A DNA stretch of 64,000 nucleotides from GCA-2862585 sp965661345 (GCA_965661345.1 CBFIDK010000008.1:9310-73309); one strand, 5' to 3'. Numbered from the stretch's first letter, positions 27,982 through 37,528 are shown. The notes: generated by a model not told the origin, from the sequence alone. Numbers and translations are program-made.

Positions 27982-28008
27982 ATTTAGCCAAAATAAGCGC
28001 TTAAAATA

Positions 28009-28016
28009 TATATTTG
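28009..28016 (+). promoter_or_regulatory. Promoter -7 box of icmF
   Basis: TATATTTG matches TAnnTTTG exactly and lies 20 bp before ATG 28037, giving a short leader of about 14 nt. No good TTG is found at the -33 distance. It lies in the 55-bp gap shared with the divergent hemG gene. Confidence 0.5.
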
Positions 28017-28036
28017 CATTCCCAAGTTAATTGAAA

Positions 28037-31000
28037 ATGCAAGAACCAAAACCATACCAGCCTAAAAATAAAGTAAGAATAGTTACTGCAGCCAGTCTGT
28101 TTGATGGCCACGATGCAGCCATTAATATAATGCGAAGAATTATACAAGCTACAGGCTGTGAAGTTATTCATCTGGGTCACGACCGTTCAGTTGAAGAGGT
28201 TGTAAACTGTGCTATTGAAGAAGATGCGAATGCTATTGCAATGACTTCATACCAAGGTGGACATACAGAGTATTTGAAATACATGTATGATTTATTACAA
28301 GAAAAAGGAGCCAGTCAAATTCGAATATTTGCTGGTGGTGGCGGAACAATACTTCCAGAAGAAATTAAGGAATTGCATGATTATGGTATAAGTAGAATTT
28401 ACCATCCAGATGATGGAAGAGCAATGGGGCTTCAAGGCATGATAAATGATTTGGTTGAAAAATCGGATTTCCCAACAGGCAAAGACATTGGCAATTGCGC
28501 TAAAGATTTGTCAAATGTTCAAAACATTGCACGTTTGATTTCAGCGGCTGAAAATTTTCCCGATGAGGCAAAAAAGGAGTTAAGCGAAATTGCAGAATTG
28601 GCAAAACAATCCAAAATACCTGTATTAGGAATTACAGGAACTGGTGGTGCGGGAAAATCATCTTTGGTAGATGAATTGGTAAGGCGATTTTTAATTGATT
28701 TTTCTGAAAAACGAATAGCTATTATTTCTGTTGATCCTTCTAAACGTAAAACAGGAGGAGCATTGTTGGGCGATAGAATTCGTATGAATTCCATTAAGAA
28801 TGAGCGAGTTTACATGCGTTCATTGGCAACCCGTCAAGCTAATTTGGCATTATCGGCACATGTCAATAAAGCCTTAGACATTTTAAAAGTGTCAAATTTC
28901 GACTTAATAATTCTTGAAACTTCAGGAATTGGTCAGTCTGACACAGAAATTCTAGAGCATTCAGATGCATCCATGTATGTAATGACTCCTGAATATGGTG
29001 CAGCAACTCAGCTTGAAAAAATAGATATGCTTGATTTTGCTGATTTGATTGCTATAAATAAGTTTGATAAACGCGGCTCTTTGGATGCACTGCGAGATGT
29101 AAAAAAACAATATCAGCGCAACCATAAACTTTTTGAAGAAGATGTAGAGTCTATGCCAGTTTATGGAACTATCGCTTCACAATTCAATGACCCAGGTGCC
29201 AACACACTGTACAAAGCATTAATAAGTAAAATTGTCGAAAAAACTGGCGCTCCTTTGGATTCTAAATTTGAGATAAGTAGAGAAATGTCTGAAAAGATAT
29301 TTGTCATTCCTCCCAAAAGAAGTCGTTACCTTTCTGAAATTGCTGATGCCAACAGAAACTACAATGAATGGGTGATTCAACAAAAAGAAGTAGCCCAAGA
29401 ACTTTATGCCTTACAGAAGTCCATTGATTCTATTCAAAATACAAATGTTGCTGATAAAGACCGATTGATAAAGCAACTTCAAGAGGTTTATGAAAACAAA
29501 AAGCTTGACATTGACCCTAAAAACATGCTTCTCTTAGAAGGGTGGGAAGAAGAAAAAAGAGAATACCAAAACGAATTCTACACATTCAAAGTTAGAAACA
29601 AAGAGTTAAAAATTAAGACCCATTCGGAATCTTTGTCGGGTTCGCTGATTCCCAAAATTTCGGTGCCTAAATATTCTGGATGGGGTGATATTTTACAATG
29701 GCAACTCCAAGAAAATTTACCCGGTAAATTCCCATATACATCAGGTATTTTTCCTTTTAAAAGGGAAGGCGAAGACCCCACTCGAATGTTTGCTGGAGAA
29801 GGTGGTCCAGAACGGACAAACAAGCGTTTTCATTATGTAAGTTTAGGAATGCCAGCAAAACGTTTGTCAACTGCATTTGATTCGGTAACACTTTACGGTA
29901 ATGACCCAGATCATAGACCAGATATCTATGGCAAGATTGGAAATGCTGGAGTTTCTATTTGCTGTTTAGACGATGCCAAAAAATTATATTCTGGCTTTGA
30001 TTTATGCAATTCTTCCACTTCCGTTTCTATGACTATTAACGGGCCTGCTCCAATGTTATTGGCATTTTTTATGAATGCTGCTATCGATCAACAATGTGAG
30101 ATTTATATCAAAGAAAATGGACTAGAAAAAGAGGTCCAAAAGAAAATAGACGCTTTATACAAAGGAAAGCAACGTCCTCAATACCAAGGCGATTTACCAG
30201 AGGGTAATGATGGTTTAGGTTTGATGTTACTCGGCGTAACGGGCGATCAAGTTTTGCCAAAAGACGTCTATGAAATAATTAAGAAAAACACTTTGAATGT
30301 TGTCAGAGGAACTGTCCAAGCTGATATATTAAAAGAAGACCAAGCCCAAAATACATGTATTTTCTCAACTGAGTTTGCACTCCGAATGATGGGTGATGTG
30401 CAACAGTATTTTATTGAAAAAGAAATAAGAAATTTCTATTCTGTTTCAATTTCTGGATACCACATAGCTGAGGCGGGTGCAAACCCTATTTCACAATTAG
30501 CATTTACATTGGCTAATGGGTTTACTTATGTTGAGTACTATTTGAGCAGGGGAATGGATATTAATAAGTTTGGACCTAATTTATCCTTTTTCTTTTCTAA
30601 TGGAATTGATCCAGAATATGCAGTAATTGGTAGGGTTGCCAGAAAAATTTGGGCAAAAGCTATGAAGCAACGGTATGGCGCAAACGAGCGTTCTCAAATG
30701 CTTAAATACCATATTCAAACTTCTGGACGTTCGTTACACGCTCAGGAGATAGATTTTAACGATATCAGAACGACTTTGCAGGCCTTGTATGCTATTTATG
30801 ACAATTGCAATTCACTACATACCAATGCCTACGACGAAGCCATTACAACGCCTACTGAAGATTCTGTTCGTAGAGCAATGGCTATTCAACTTATAATAAA
30901 TAAGGAACTTGGCTTAGCTAAAAATGAAAATCCGCTACAAGGCTCATTTATTATAGAAGAGTTGACAGATTTAGTGGAAGAAGCAGTATTAGTAGAATTC

Positions 31001-31405
31001 GACAGAATAACCGAAAGAGGTGGAGTTTTAGGAGCAATGGAAACCATGTACCAACGTTCAAAGATTCAAGAAGAGTCTATGCACTATGAAATGTTAAAAC
31101 ATACGGGTGAGTTCCCAATTATTGGCGTAAATACATTTTTAAATTCAAAAGGTTCACCGACAATAATTCCATCTGAAGTTATACGTGCCACAAAGGAGGA
31201 AAAAGAGTATCAGATAGAAATGTTACTAAATCTAATAGAGAATAACACTCATGCTTCGAAACAAAAAATTGAGGAATTACAACAATCCGCTATTCAAAAT
31301 CAGAATATTTTTGAGGTAATGATGGAAGCTGCTAAAATATGCTCGCTTGGTCAGATTACCAATTCTCTTTTTGAAGTAGGGGGACAGTATCGAAGAAATA
31401 TGTAG
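28037..31405 (+). CDS. icmF: Fused isobutyryl-CoA mutase (IcmF)
   Basis: Adenosylcobalamin-dependent acyl-CoA mutase of 1122 residues with its G-protein chaperone in one chain. Order: B12-binding domain (about 15-145, SLFDGHDAAINIMRR with the cobalamin-ligating His), MeaB-type GTPase (about 190-420, Walker A GTGGAGKSS, NKFDKRG), linker, and the TIM-barrel mutase (about 560-1122, with GMPAKRLSTAFDSVTLYG). This is the IcmF order, known to interconvert isobutyryl- and n-butyryl-CoA; related substrates such as pivalyl-CoA are possible. ATG 28037 is preferred over TTG 28031. It ends flush against the convergent coiled-coil gene. Confidence 0.93.
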   Translation: MQEPKPYQPKNKVRIVTAASLFDGHDAAINIMRRIIQATGCEVIHLGHDRSVEEVVNCAIEEDANAIAMTSYQGGHTEYLKYMYDLLQEKGASQIRIFAGGGGTILPEEIKELHDYGISRIYHPDDGRAMGLQGMINDLVEKSDFPTGKDIGNCAKDLSNVQNIARLISAAENFPDEAKKELSEIAELAKQSKIPVLGITGTGGAGKSSLVDELVRRFLIDFSEKRIAIISVDPSKRKTGGALLGDRIRMNSIKNERVYMRSLATRQANLALSAHVNKALDILKVSNFDLIILETSGIGQSDTEILEHSDASMYVMTPEYGAATQLEKIDMLDFADLIAINKFDKRGSLDALRDVKKQYQRNHKLFEEDVESMPVYGTIASQFNDPGANTLYKALISKIVEKTGAPLDSKFEISREMSEKIFVIPPKRSRYLSEIADANRNYNEWVIQQKEVAQELYALQKSIDSIQNTNVADKDRLIKQLQEVYENKKLDIDPKNMLLLEGWEEEKREYQNEFYTFKVRNKELKIKTHSESLSGSLIPKISVPKYSGWGDILQWQLQENLPGKFPYTSGIFPFKREGEDPTRMFAGEGGPERTNKRFHYVSLGMPAKRLSTAFDSVTLYGNDPDHRPDIYGKIGNAGVSICCLDDAKKLYSGFDLCNSSTSVSMTINGPAPMLLAFFMNAAIDQQCEIYIKENGLEKEVQKKIDALYKGKQRPQYQGDLPEGNDGLGLMLLGVTGDQVLPKDVYEIIKKNTLNVVRGTVQADILKEDQAQNTCIFSTEFALRMMGDVQQYFIEKEIRNFYSVSISGYHIAEAGANPISQLAFTLANGFTYVEYYLSRGMDINKFGPNLSFFFSNGIDPEYAVIGRVARKIWAKAMKQRYGANERSQMLKYHIQTSGRSLHAQEIDFNDIRTTLQALYAIYDNCNSLHTNAYDEAITTPTEDSVRRAMAIQLIINKELGLAKNENPLQGSFIIEELTDLVEEAVLVEFDRITERGGVLGAMETMYQRSKIQEESMHYEMLKHTGEFPIIGVNTFLNSKGSPTIIPSEVIRATKEEKEYQIEMLLNLIENNTHASKQKIEELQQSAIQNQNIFEVMMEAAKICSLGQITNSLFEVGGQYRRNM

Positions 31406-32686
31406 TTATTTAAACTTCAATTTTTGAGTTTGGGTTTCTTTTAATTTATTTTCAGCTTTTTTCAGCTGATCTTCTATGTTTTTTTGTTCCCCTTTGAGTT
31501 CTTCAATCTTATTTTCAGAAAGTCGGATGTTTTCAGTATTCTCATTTATACTGTTGGTTTCTTTCTCTATTTCTTTTTCGATTTTCTTTTTCTCTTGGTT
31601 TAAAGATTTCGATTCTTTTTCGAGCAACTTTAGTTGTTCATTTAGAGCCATTTCATTGTGGTTATTTATCTCTTTTTTGATATTTGAAATCTCTGTCTGA
31701 TTAGTTTCAATTTTCACCTCCAGCCCTTTAATAGAATTTTCTTCATTTAAAACAGAGGTTTTTATGGTTTCTAATTCACCAATACTCTCTAGAATTTGCT
31801 TGTCAATTTTCTTAATTTTTTTTCTTCCTGCTTTATCTAATTTGGTGTTTTTTTTGAGTGATTCTTTTTCAACTTCATGGCCTTTTATTGAAGAATTTTG
31901 AATGGCTATTTGACCTTCGTACAATGCGATTTCTGCTTTGTGTTTGTTGATGTCTTTCAATATTGATTTATTCTTCTTTTCTAATTCTGAAATGTTTTTA
32001 TTCATCTGTTTTACGCTTTTAGAAGCTATTTCAGACTCTTTTTCTTTAATCAGTTCATCATTCTTATTATTTATTATTAATTGAGAGGATAAACTTTGTT
32101 TTAAACCCTCTATTTTCTGATTGGAGTTTTTGATATTTAAAGAATACTTACTTATGTTTTTGTGTTGATTTTCTGTTTCCTTTTTAGCTTGATTAATTTT
32201 TTTTCTATGCGATTTTATTTCATTTTCTTGTTCGTCAATGAGTTTATCATAGACTAATACAACTGACTGGTTAGCTATGCCTTTTACTAACTTTTTGTAT
32301 TCGTTTATTTCATTGGGTGTCTTCTCCTCACTAATAACAGATTCTTCATTGGTGAAATGAGAATATAAAGTAGCGCTGCCATTACTTTCGGTAATCTTAA
32401 ATTTTGCTTTACTTTTCTTTTGACTACTTTCTAATAAAAATTCTTCTACTATGTATTCATCTTTAGTTTCTTTAACGGAAATAACTCTAGCCTTATAGTT
32501 TTTGAATGTATTAGAAATGGCTTTTTTTACTTCGTCTTTTGAGACCTTATCAAATTGAGTTTGAATAGCTGGCAAGGGCCCATTACTAAAATTAAACTCA
32601 GTGCTTATACCCTCAGAATAGTTCTGAGCATTTAAATTAATATTGAAGCAATAAAAAATAATTAGGATGTGGATTAGTCTTTTCAT
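31406..32686 (-). CDS. Exported long coiled-coil protein of unknown function
   Basis: 426 residues. A signal peptide (1-20, ending LNAQ) is followed by a small alpha/beta domain (about 21-125), including a lysine-rich KKAISNTFKNYKAR segment that resembles a PepSY-like fold by eye. Residues about 130-425 are almost continuous Lys/Glu-rich heptads forming a long coiled coil, with one break near KKNTKLDKAGRKKIKKIDK (about 275-293). No catalytic motif is seen. The stop codon directly abuts icmF's with no base between. It starts 26 bp after the SRPBCC gene. A structural role in the periplasm is a guess. Confidence 0.75.
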   Translation of the reverse strand: MKRLIHILIIFYCFNINLNAQNYSEGISTEFNFSNGPLPAIQTQFDKVSKDEVKKAISNTFKNYKARVISVKETKDEYIVEEFLLESSQKKSKAKFKITESNGSATLYSHFTNEESVISEEKTPNEINEYKKLVKGIANQSVVLVYDKLIDEQENEIKSHRKKINQAKKETENQHKNISKYSLNIKNSNQKIEGLKQSLSSQLIINNKNDELIKEKESEIASKSVKQMNKNISELEKKNKSILKDINKHKAEIALYEGQIAIQNSSIKGHEVEKESLKKNTKLDKAGRKKIKKIDKQILESIGELETIKTSVLNEENSIKGLEVKIETNQTEISNIKKEINNHNEMALNEQLKLLEKESKSLNQEKKKIEKEIEKETNSINENTENIRLSENKIEELKGEQKNIEDQLKKAENKLKETQTQKLKFK

Positions 32687-32712
32687 GGTTTTAAGTTTTG
32701 GGTTTTAAAATG

Positions 32713-33720
32713 TCATTCTAGTTCGTACACCACTAGAGTTTCCCAACTTGAAGGGTCTGTGGTTAGCTCGGGATCTGTGAGGTATATTTCGTAAGGCTGA
32801 GGCCTAAAGGTGTAATTATTTTCTTCACAAAAAGCTCTAATTTTTTCGTGAGTTTTAAAGATTGTTCTGTAATCGCCCCTGTGTATGGCTTGTGCAGTTA
32901 ATGATGCCGCTTTTTGAGTGTAATCTAAACCAGCTGGCAGCTCAGTTGAAATAGGAATTTCTATAAACGTTCCCGATTTCAGAATCACTTTATCTTTTTC
33001 ACCAGGGGTATTTGGAAATTCTATGTATTGAGCAAAGGGTGAACTGCTTGGCATTATTCCATTTTCGGCAAGGAAAATAAAAATAGTATTGTAGCTCTCG
33101 GATAGTGTTTTGCTAATTCTTGACGTCGAGCAAGTTTTAGTAATAGAAATTTCGTTTTGACCGCCCCAATTTTTTACGCTTACATCGCCTGTAAATGATG
33201 GAATTGACTCGCAATAGTTTTTCAGAAGTTGCAGCCCTTTATCGTGGTCAGCTTTCATCATTTTAGATATTACGGGGCCAAAAATTCTAGCTAAGAACGG
33301 CAGTTCTCCATAATTTTCCCAACTCACCTTTACGCTTTTGTCATTGGGCTTTAATTGAAATTTAGCAAAGAAAGAAGGATTGCCATCAATTGTGATTTTG
33401 TATTCCAATGATTTTAAAAATTCAACATCTGTTAACTCAATAACTCCACTACCAGAGTTATCGCTTTCCCACTTTCTGCTAGCACCAATCATATCCGTTA
33501 GTTCTGAATGTGTCATTTTAATGCTTGTGTCAGTGCTGAGCCAAGGGTCCCAATTTTCCCAATTTGAAAAATCGTTAATTTGATTGTACACAATAAATGG
33601 ACTACTTTCTATTTCGATACTCGTTTGAACTTCAAATTTTCTGTCAAAGAAAAAATTAGCAACGAGGTATAAAGAAAGTATTCCTAAAAGAGCATATAAA
33701 ATTATTTTAACGAATTTCAT
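32713..33720 (-). CDS. SRPBCC + GyrI-like domain membrane-anchored protein
   Basis: 335 residues. An N-terminal membrane anchor (about 4-24) is followed by an SRPBCC/polyketide-cyclase-like domain (about 33-165, SSPFIVYNQINDFSNWENWDPW) and a C-terminal GyrI/AraC effector-binding-like domain (about 185-335, ending DPSSWETLVVYELE). Both are small-molecule-binding folds. The combination is a recurring Bacteroidota architecture with no assigned ligand. It lies 9 bp after the 63-residue membrane protein gene, in the same run as YceI. Confidence 0.82.
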   Translation of the reverse strand: MKFVKIILYALLGILSLYLVANFFFDRKFEVQTSIEIESSPFIVYNQINDFSNWENWDPWLSTDTSIKMTHSELTDMIGASRKWESDNSGSGVIELTDVEFLKSLEYKITIDGNPSFFAKFQLKPNDKSVKVSWENYGELPFLARIFGPVISKMMKADHDKGLQLLKNYCESIPSFTGDVSVKNWGGQNEISITKTCSTSRISKTLSESYNTIFIFLAENGIMPSSSPFAQYIEFPNTPGEKDKVILKSGTFIEIPISTELPAGLDYTQKAASLTAQAIHRGDYRTIFKTHEKIRAFCEENNYTFRPQPYEIYLTDPELTTDPSSWETLVVYELE

Positions 33721-33729
33721 AGTTGTAAA

Positions 33730-33921
33730 TTAAATCATATAACCTCTGAAAACATAAGCAAGAAAAGCAAATATTACTACCGAAAACACAAACAGGATAC
33801 TGCCTTTGTAGTGTATCCTGTTTACGTTAAAATCTTTAATATAAGACCATATTAGATAGCTAATAAAAGCTATTGCGAAGCATAGTGCAAAAACCCAATG
33901 GCCTGAAGTAATATTTTCCAT
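33730..33921 (-). CDS. Small two-span membrane protein
   Basis: 63 residues with two hydrophobic helices (about 8-27 and 41-61) joined by a basic loop DFNVNRIHYKG. It has no recognised catalytic motif and cannot be assigned to a named family. The start codon overlaps the YceI stop by one base and the SRPBCC gene follows after 9 bp, which supports it as a real gene in the YceI-SRPBCC operon. Confidence 0.72.
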   Translation of the reverse strand: MENITSGHWVFALCFAIAFISYLIWSYIKDFNVNRIHYKGSILFVFSVVIFAFLAYVFRGYMI

Positions 33922-34505
33922 TATTTATTTAATACAATTTCAAACTCAACAGTCACAGCATTATCAATAGCCTTATCGCCTAGGTTTTCAAAGAAAGAAC
34001 CAGAGTTATAAATAATATCGAATTTTGTTCTGTCAAAAGTAAAAGAGCCCATTACAATAAGTTCAGATTTTGTTTCTTTTAAATCCATTGGAAAAGAGAT
34101 GACACCTTTAATGTCTTTAATGGTAATGTTACCAAATACATCAAACTTTCCATTTCCAAGAGGTGTAGCCTTGATCATTTCAAAACTAACTTCTGGGTGT
34201 TTTTTAACATGAAAGAAGTCTTCACTTATTAAATGCTGTACTAACTTGTTGCTGTATTTTTCAGATTTTATATCGTCATTTGTGATAGTAGTCATATCAA
34301 CTACAAAACTGGCTGCGGCAATTTTCCCGTGATCCATAGATACTTTTCCACTTTTCAATGAAACGTGTCCATCATGACCTCCAGTTATTTTTTCAGCTTT
34401 CCAAACTAATTTACTTTTGGTGACATCTGCAGTGTATTGATCAATGTGAATTGTAAATGCAGTAAAAACAAAAAAGGCGGATAATACTATTGCTATTTTT
34501 TTCAT
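33921..34505 (-). CDS. YceI family periplasmic lipid-binding-like protein
   Basis: 194 residues with a signal peptide (1-18). The rest is a YceI lipocalin-like barrel: DVTKSKLVWKAEKITGGHDGHVSLKSG-type start (about 28-54), IKSEKYSNKLVQHLISEDFF and HPEVSFEM (about 98-105), and a final GDKAIDNAVTVEFEIVL. YceI relatives bind long isoprenoid chains such as polyprenols or quinones. It is the first gene of a reverse-strand operon with a small membrane protein and the SRPBCC protein. The -7 box at 34537-34544 fits its promoter. Confidence 0.92.
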   Translation of the reverse strand: MKKIAIVLSAFFVFTAFTIHIDQYTADVTKSKLVWKAEKITGGHDGHVSLKSGKVSMDHGKIAAASFVVDMTTITNDDIKSEKYSNKLVQHLISEDFFHVKKHPEVSFEMIKATPLGNGKFDVFGNITIKDIKGVISFPMDLKETKSELIVMGSFTFDRTKFDIIYNSGSFFENLGDKAIDNAVTVEFEIVLNK

Positions 34506-34536
34506 ATTTAAAGTTTTGAATTTGTTGATTAATGTA

Positions 34537-34544
34537 CAAAATTA
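34537..34544 (-). promoter_or_regulatory. Promoter -7 box of the YceI gene
   Basis: The minus strand reads TAATTTTG, matching TAnnTTTG, 31 bp before the YceI ATG. A clear -33 TTG is missing, so the assignment is tentative. Confidence 0.4.
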
Positions 34545-34584
34545 ACTTATTTTGAAACAAAATAGTTTATACATTCAAATTAAT

Positions 34585-34986
34585 ATGAAAGATAAGATAG
34601 ATAAGGTTAAGAAATTCCACGAAGTTTTTTTGATAGGAAATGAAGAACGTCTTAAAACAGATGTTGATGAGTCTACATTTCTTCTCCGACACAAGTTGAT
34701 GCAAGAAGAGAATGAAGAGTATCTAGAGGCTTGTAAAAATGAGGATATTATTGAAATAGCAGATGCATTGGGGGACATGCTTTACATTTGGTGTGGAACA
34801 GTTTTGAAACATGGGATGCAAGATGTTATTGGTGACATTTTCGATGAAATTCAAAAAAGCAATATGTCTAAGCTTGATGAGAGTGGAAAGCCTATTTTTC
34901 GTGAAGATGGTAAAGTGTTAAAGGGTGCTAATTATTTCAAACCAAATATCAAGAAAATATTAGAAAAACATGTTGGAAGTCTTTAG
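34585..34986 (+). CDS. MazG-like nucleotide pyrophosphohydrolase
   Basis: 133 residues. The all-alpha NTP-PPase signature is present as EENEEYLEA (about 40-48) and IIEIADALGDMLYI (about 54-67), the acidic residues that bind Mg in MazG/PRA-PH proteins. The expected reaction is hydrolysis of a (possibly modified) nucleoside triphosphate to the monophosphate and PPi. ATG 34585 is chosen over TTG 34552. It overlaps the GNAT gene by 17 bp, so they form a two-gene unit. Confidence 0.83.
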   Translation: MKDKIDKVKKFHEVFLIGNEERLKTDVDESTFLLRHKLMQEENEEYLEACKNEDIIEIADALGDMLYIWCGTVLKHGMQDVIGDIFDEIQKSNMSKLDESGKPIFREDGKVLKGANYFKPNIKKILEKHVGSL

Positions 34987-35398
34987 GGTAAACTTTCAGG
35001 ACAGTCTGTTTTCTGATGTCAGAGCTATTCGAAAAGAAGTTTTTGTTGAAGAACAAGGGGTTGATATTTCTCAAGAATATGACGAGTTTGAAGACAAAGC
35101 CTTTCATTATTTATTAAGATACAATTCTAAAAACATTGGTGCAGCTAGAAGGCGTTTTACCAATTTTGGCGTTAAGCTAGAACGTTTTGCTATTGTAAAA
35201 AACTATAGAGGTCAAGGAATGGGTAAATTTCTCGTTGAAGAGGTGTTAAAAGATTTAGATGCTAATTCAGTAAACATTTATTTACACGCTCAGGTGCAAG
35301 TTGTAAATTTTTATGCCAATTTAAATTTTAAAAAAGAAGGACCGCTATTTGAAGAAGCTGGAATTCATCATTATAAAATGATTTTTAAAGCTCAATAG
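34970..35398 (+). CDS. GNAT family N-acetyltransferase (ElaA-like)
   Basis: 142-residue GNAT-fold acetyltransferase. RKEVFVEEQGV (about 18-28) is the typical start of the ElaA/YjcF-like subgroup, and LERFAIVKNYRGQGMGKFLVEEVL (about 72-95) holds the acetyl-CoA loop R/Q-x-x-G-x-G. FYANLNFKKEG near the end is the usual GNAT C-terminus. The substrate is unknown. The gene starts inside the MazG-like gene and its 3' end overlaps convergent ilvE by 14 bp. Confidence 0.88.
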   Translation: MLEVFRVNFQDSLFSDVRAIRKEVFVEEQGVDISQEYDEFEDKAFHYLLRYNSKNIGAARRRFTNFGVKLERFAIVKNYRGQGMGKFLVEEVLKDLDANSVNIYLHAQVQVVNFYANLNFKKEGPLFEEAGIHHYKMIFKAQ

Positions 35399-36431
35399 TC
35401 CAGCCAAAAGTATCTTGAATTTTTCCGTATTGAATATTCAGTAATTCACTTTTTAGCATCTGTCCGAAGGAATCTTCTGTTTGTTTAGCAATGCTCATGT
35501 CAAAGTCTCTGAATGTAATCTTATCGATAGGGTTGAGGGTAACTGCAGTTCCTGTTCCGAAGGCCTCTTTTAAAGAATTGTTTTTGTAAGCTTCGATAAT
35601 TTCTGTTACAGAAATTTTTCTTTCTTCAACTTTGATGCCTTTTTGTCGTGCAATAGCAATTACACTGTCTCTGGTAATGCCACCGAGGATACTTTCGCTA
35701 AGTTTAGGTGTTACTAGAGTATCATTTATTCTAAACATGATATTCATTGTGCCTGACTCCTCAATGTATTCATGTTTCAAAGCGTCTGTCCAAATAACTT
35801 GAGTGTAGCCGTTGTTTTGAGCATGTTTGGTAGGGGCAAAAGCAGCAGCATAATTTCCAGCAGCTTTGGCATAGCCTGTTCCACCTTCAAAAGATCTTGC
35901 ATACTTTTCCTCAATTTTCAATTTGGTCTCACCTTTGTAATAACTAGCAGTAGGTGAGGTAATTATCATAAATCTATAGCTTGATGATGGTGTAGCACGT
36001 ATAAATTCACTATCAGCTATCATGAACGGTCTAACATATAACGATTTATTATCTGCTTGAGGAATCCATTCGTTATCAAGTTTTAACAGTTCGGTTAAGC
36101 CTGTCATGAATAAATCTTCACTAATTGTAGGCATACATAGCCTTTGTGCTGAAGCGTTAAATCGCTTTAAATTATCGAGCGGTCTAAATAAGAGTGTTTT
36201 TCCTTCTTTGTTTTTATAGGCTTTCATGCCTTCAAAAATAGCCTGACCATAGTGAAAAACATGAGTGCTTGGATGAACACTAATTGGACCGTAAGGAACG
36301 ATTTCAGCATTTGTCCACTGACCGTCTTTAAAATTCACAGTAAACATGTGGTCGCTAAAACTTTTTCCGAAAGAAAGATTATCGAAATCCGTTGAAGCTA
36401 ATTTGGAGTGAGTTGTTTTAGTGATGTTCAT
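35385..36431 (-). CDS. ilvE: Branched-chain amino acid aminotransferase
   Basis: Class IV (fold type IV) PLP aminotransferase of 348 residues, making Leu, Ile and Val from their 2-oxo acids. Motifs: HVFHYGQAIFEGMKAYK (about 57-73), FRPLDNLKRFNASAQRL, EYIEESGTMNIMF (about 235-247; the PLP lysine precedes at about 190-198 in TGYAKAAGNY) and FGTGTAVTLNPI. ATG 36431 is preferred over TTG 36434. It begins 8 bp after the M42 peptidase gene and probably shares its promoter. Confidence 0.94.
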   Translation of the reverse strand: MNITKTTHSKLASTDFDNLSFGKSFSDHMFTVNFKDGQWTNAEIVPYGPISVHPSTHVFHYGQAIFEGMKAYKNKEGKTLLFRPLDNLKRFNASAQRLCMPTISEDLFMTGLTELLKLDNEWIPQADNKSLYVRPFMIADSEFIRATPSSSYRFMIITSPTASYYKGETKLKIEEKYARSFEGGTGYAKAAGNYAAAFAPTKHAQNNGYTQVIWTDALKHEYIEESGTMNIMFRINDTLVTPKLSESILGGITRDSVIAIARQKGIKVEERKISVTEIIEAYKNNSLKEAFGTGTAVTLNPIDKITFRDFDMSIAKQTEDSFGQMLKSELLNIQYGKIQDTFGWTIEL

Positions 36432-36439
36432 CAAAAGGA

Positions 36440-37528
36440 TTATTTTATGTATCTAAAATCGTGATTGTCTTCTATTTTTAATAATGCATTGTAAATTAGC
36501 TCAATTACATTTTCAACATCATTTTTATGAACACTCTCAACAGTCGTATGCATATACCTCAAAGGCAACGAAATTAGCGCTGAGGCAACCCCGCCAGTCG
36601 AGTAGGCAAAGGCATCTGTATCAGTTCCTGTTGCTCTAGAAGCTGCTGCTCTTTGGAAAGGAATTTTATTTTCTTCAGCGACACCGATTATCAAATCTAA
36701 AAGGTTATTTTGTACTGCAGGGCCATATGTTAATACTGGTCCTTTTCCACTGAATAAGTCACCTTGTTTTATTTTATCAATCATTGGCGTTTGGGTGTCA
36801 TGACAAACATCAGTTACTATAGCAACATCAGGATTGATTCTTTCGGTAATCATTTGAGCACCACGTAAACCGACCTCTTCTTGAACAGAATTAGTTATGT
36901 ATAGTCCAAATGGCAATGACTTTTTATTTTCTTTTAGAAGTCTTGCAACTTCAGCAATCATGAATCCACCAATTCTATTATCAAGTGCTCTACCTACATA
37001 GTAAGTGTCATTAAGAATCATGAACTCATCTTTGTAAGTGACTACGCAACCTACATGCACCCCAAGCTTTTCAACTTCTTCTTTACTACTACAGCCGCAG
37101 TCCAAGAAAATATTGTCAAGTTTTGGAGATTTTTCATCAGCGCCGTGTCGCGTGTGTATAGCTGGCCATCCAAAAATAGCATCAACTGTACCGTTTTTTG
37201 TATGTATGTTTACTCTTTTTGAAGGGGCAATTTGATGGTCACTTCCACCATTTCTTCTCAAGTAAATAAAACCGTCTTTGGTGATGTAATGAACAAACCA
37301 TGAAATTTCATCGGCATGCGCTTCAATTACTACTTTGTATTTAGCCTCAGGATTAACAACCCCTACAACTGTCCCGTAGGTGTCAACAAAGTAATCATCA
37401 ATGTATGGCTTAATGTATTCTAACCATAATTTTTGGCCTTCACTTTCAAAGCCTGTAGGAGAGGCATTATTGAGGTATTTCTCCAAAAATTTAATCGAAT
37501 TTTTGTTAGTTAGAGTCTTTTTTGCCAT
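36440..37528 (-). CDS. M42 family metallopeptidase
   Basis: 362-residue di-metal aminopeptidase of the M42 (glutamyl aminopeptidase/cellulase M) family. Visible ligands and motifs: VIEAHADEISW with the first metal His and Asp (about 67-77), ALDNRIGG (about 180-187), VQEEVGLRGA with the catalytic Glu pair (about 213-222), TDVCHDT and a final YMHTTVESVH. ATG 37528 is chosen over the upstream TTG 37558, since that TTG lies in a -7 promoter box. It is followed by ilvE after 8 bp. The role is probably peptide turnover. Confidence 0.93.
   Translation of the reverse strand: MAKKTLTNKNSIKFLEKYLNNASPTGFESEGQKLWLEYIKPYIDDYFVDTYGTVVGVVNPEAKYKVVIEAHADEISWFVHYITKDGFIYLRRNGGSDHQIAPSKRVNIHTKNGTVDAIFGWPAIHTRHGADEKSPKLDNIFLDCGCSSKEEVEKLGVHVGCVVTYKDEFMILNDTYYVGRALDNRIGGFMIAEVARLLKENKKSLPFGLYITNSVQEEVGLRGAQMITERINPDVAIVTDVCHDTQTPMIDKIKQGDLFSGKGPVLTYGPAVQNNLLDLIIGVAEENKIPFQRAAASRATGTDTDAFAYSTGGVASALISLPLRYMHTTVESVHKNDVENVIELIYNALLKIEDNHDFRYIK

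Noticed and set aside
27979..27986. TAAATTTG on the minus strand as the hemG promoter
   Set aside because: The resulting RNA would begin after the only usable start codon, and there is no -33 TTG; chance match in AT-rich DNA is likely.
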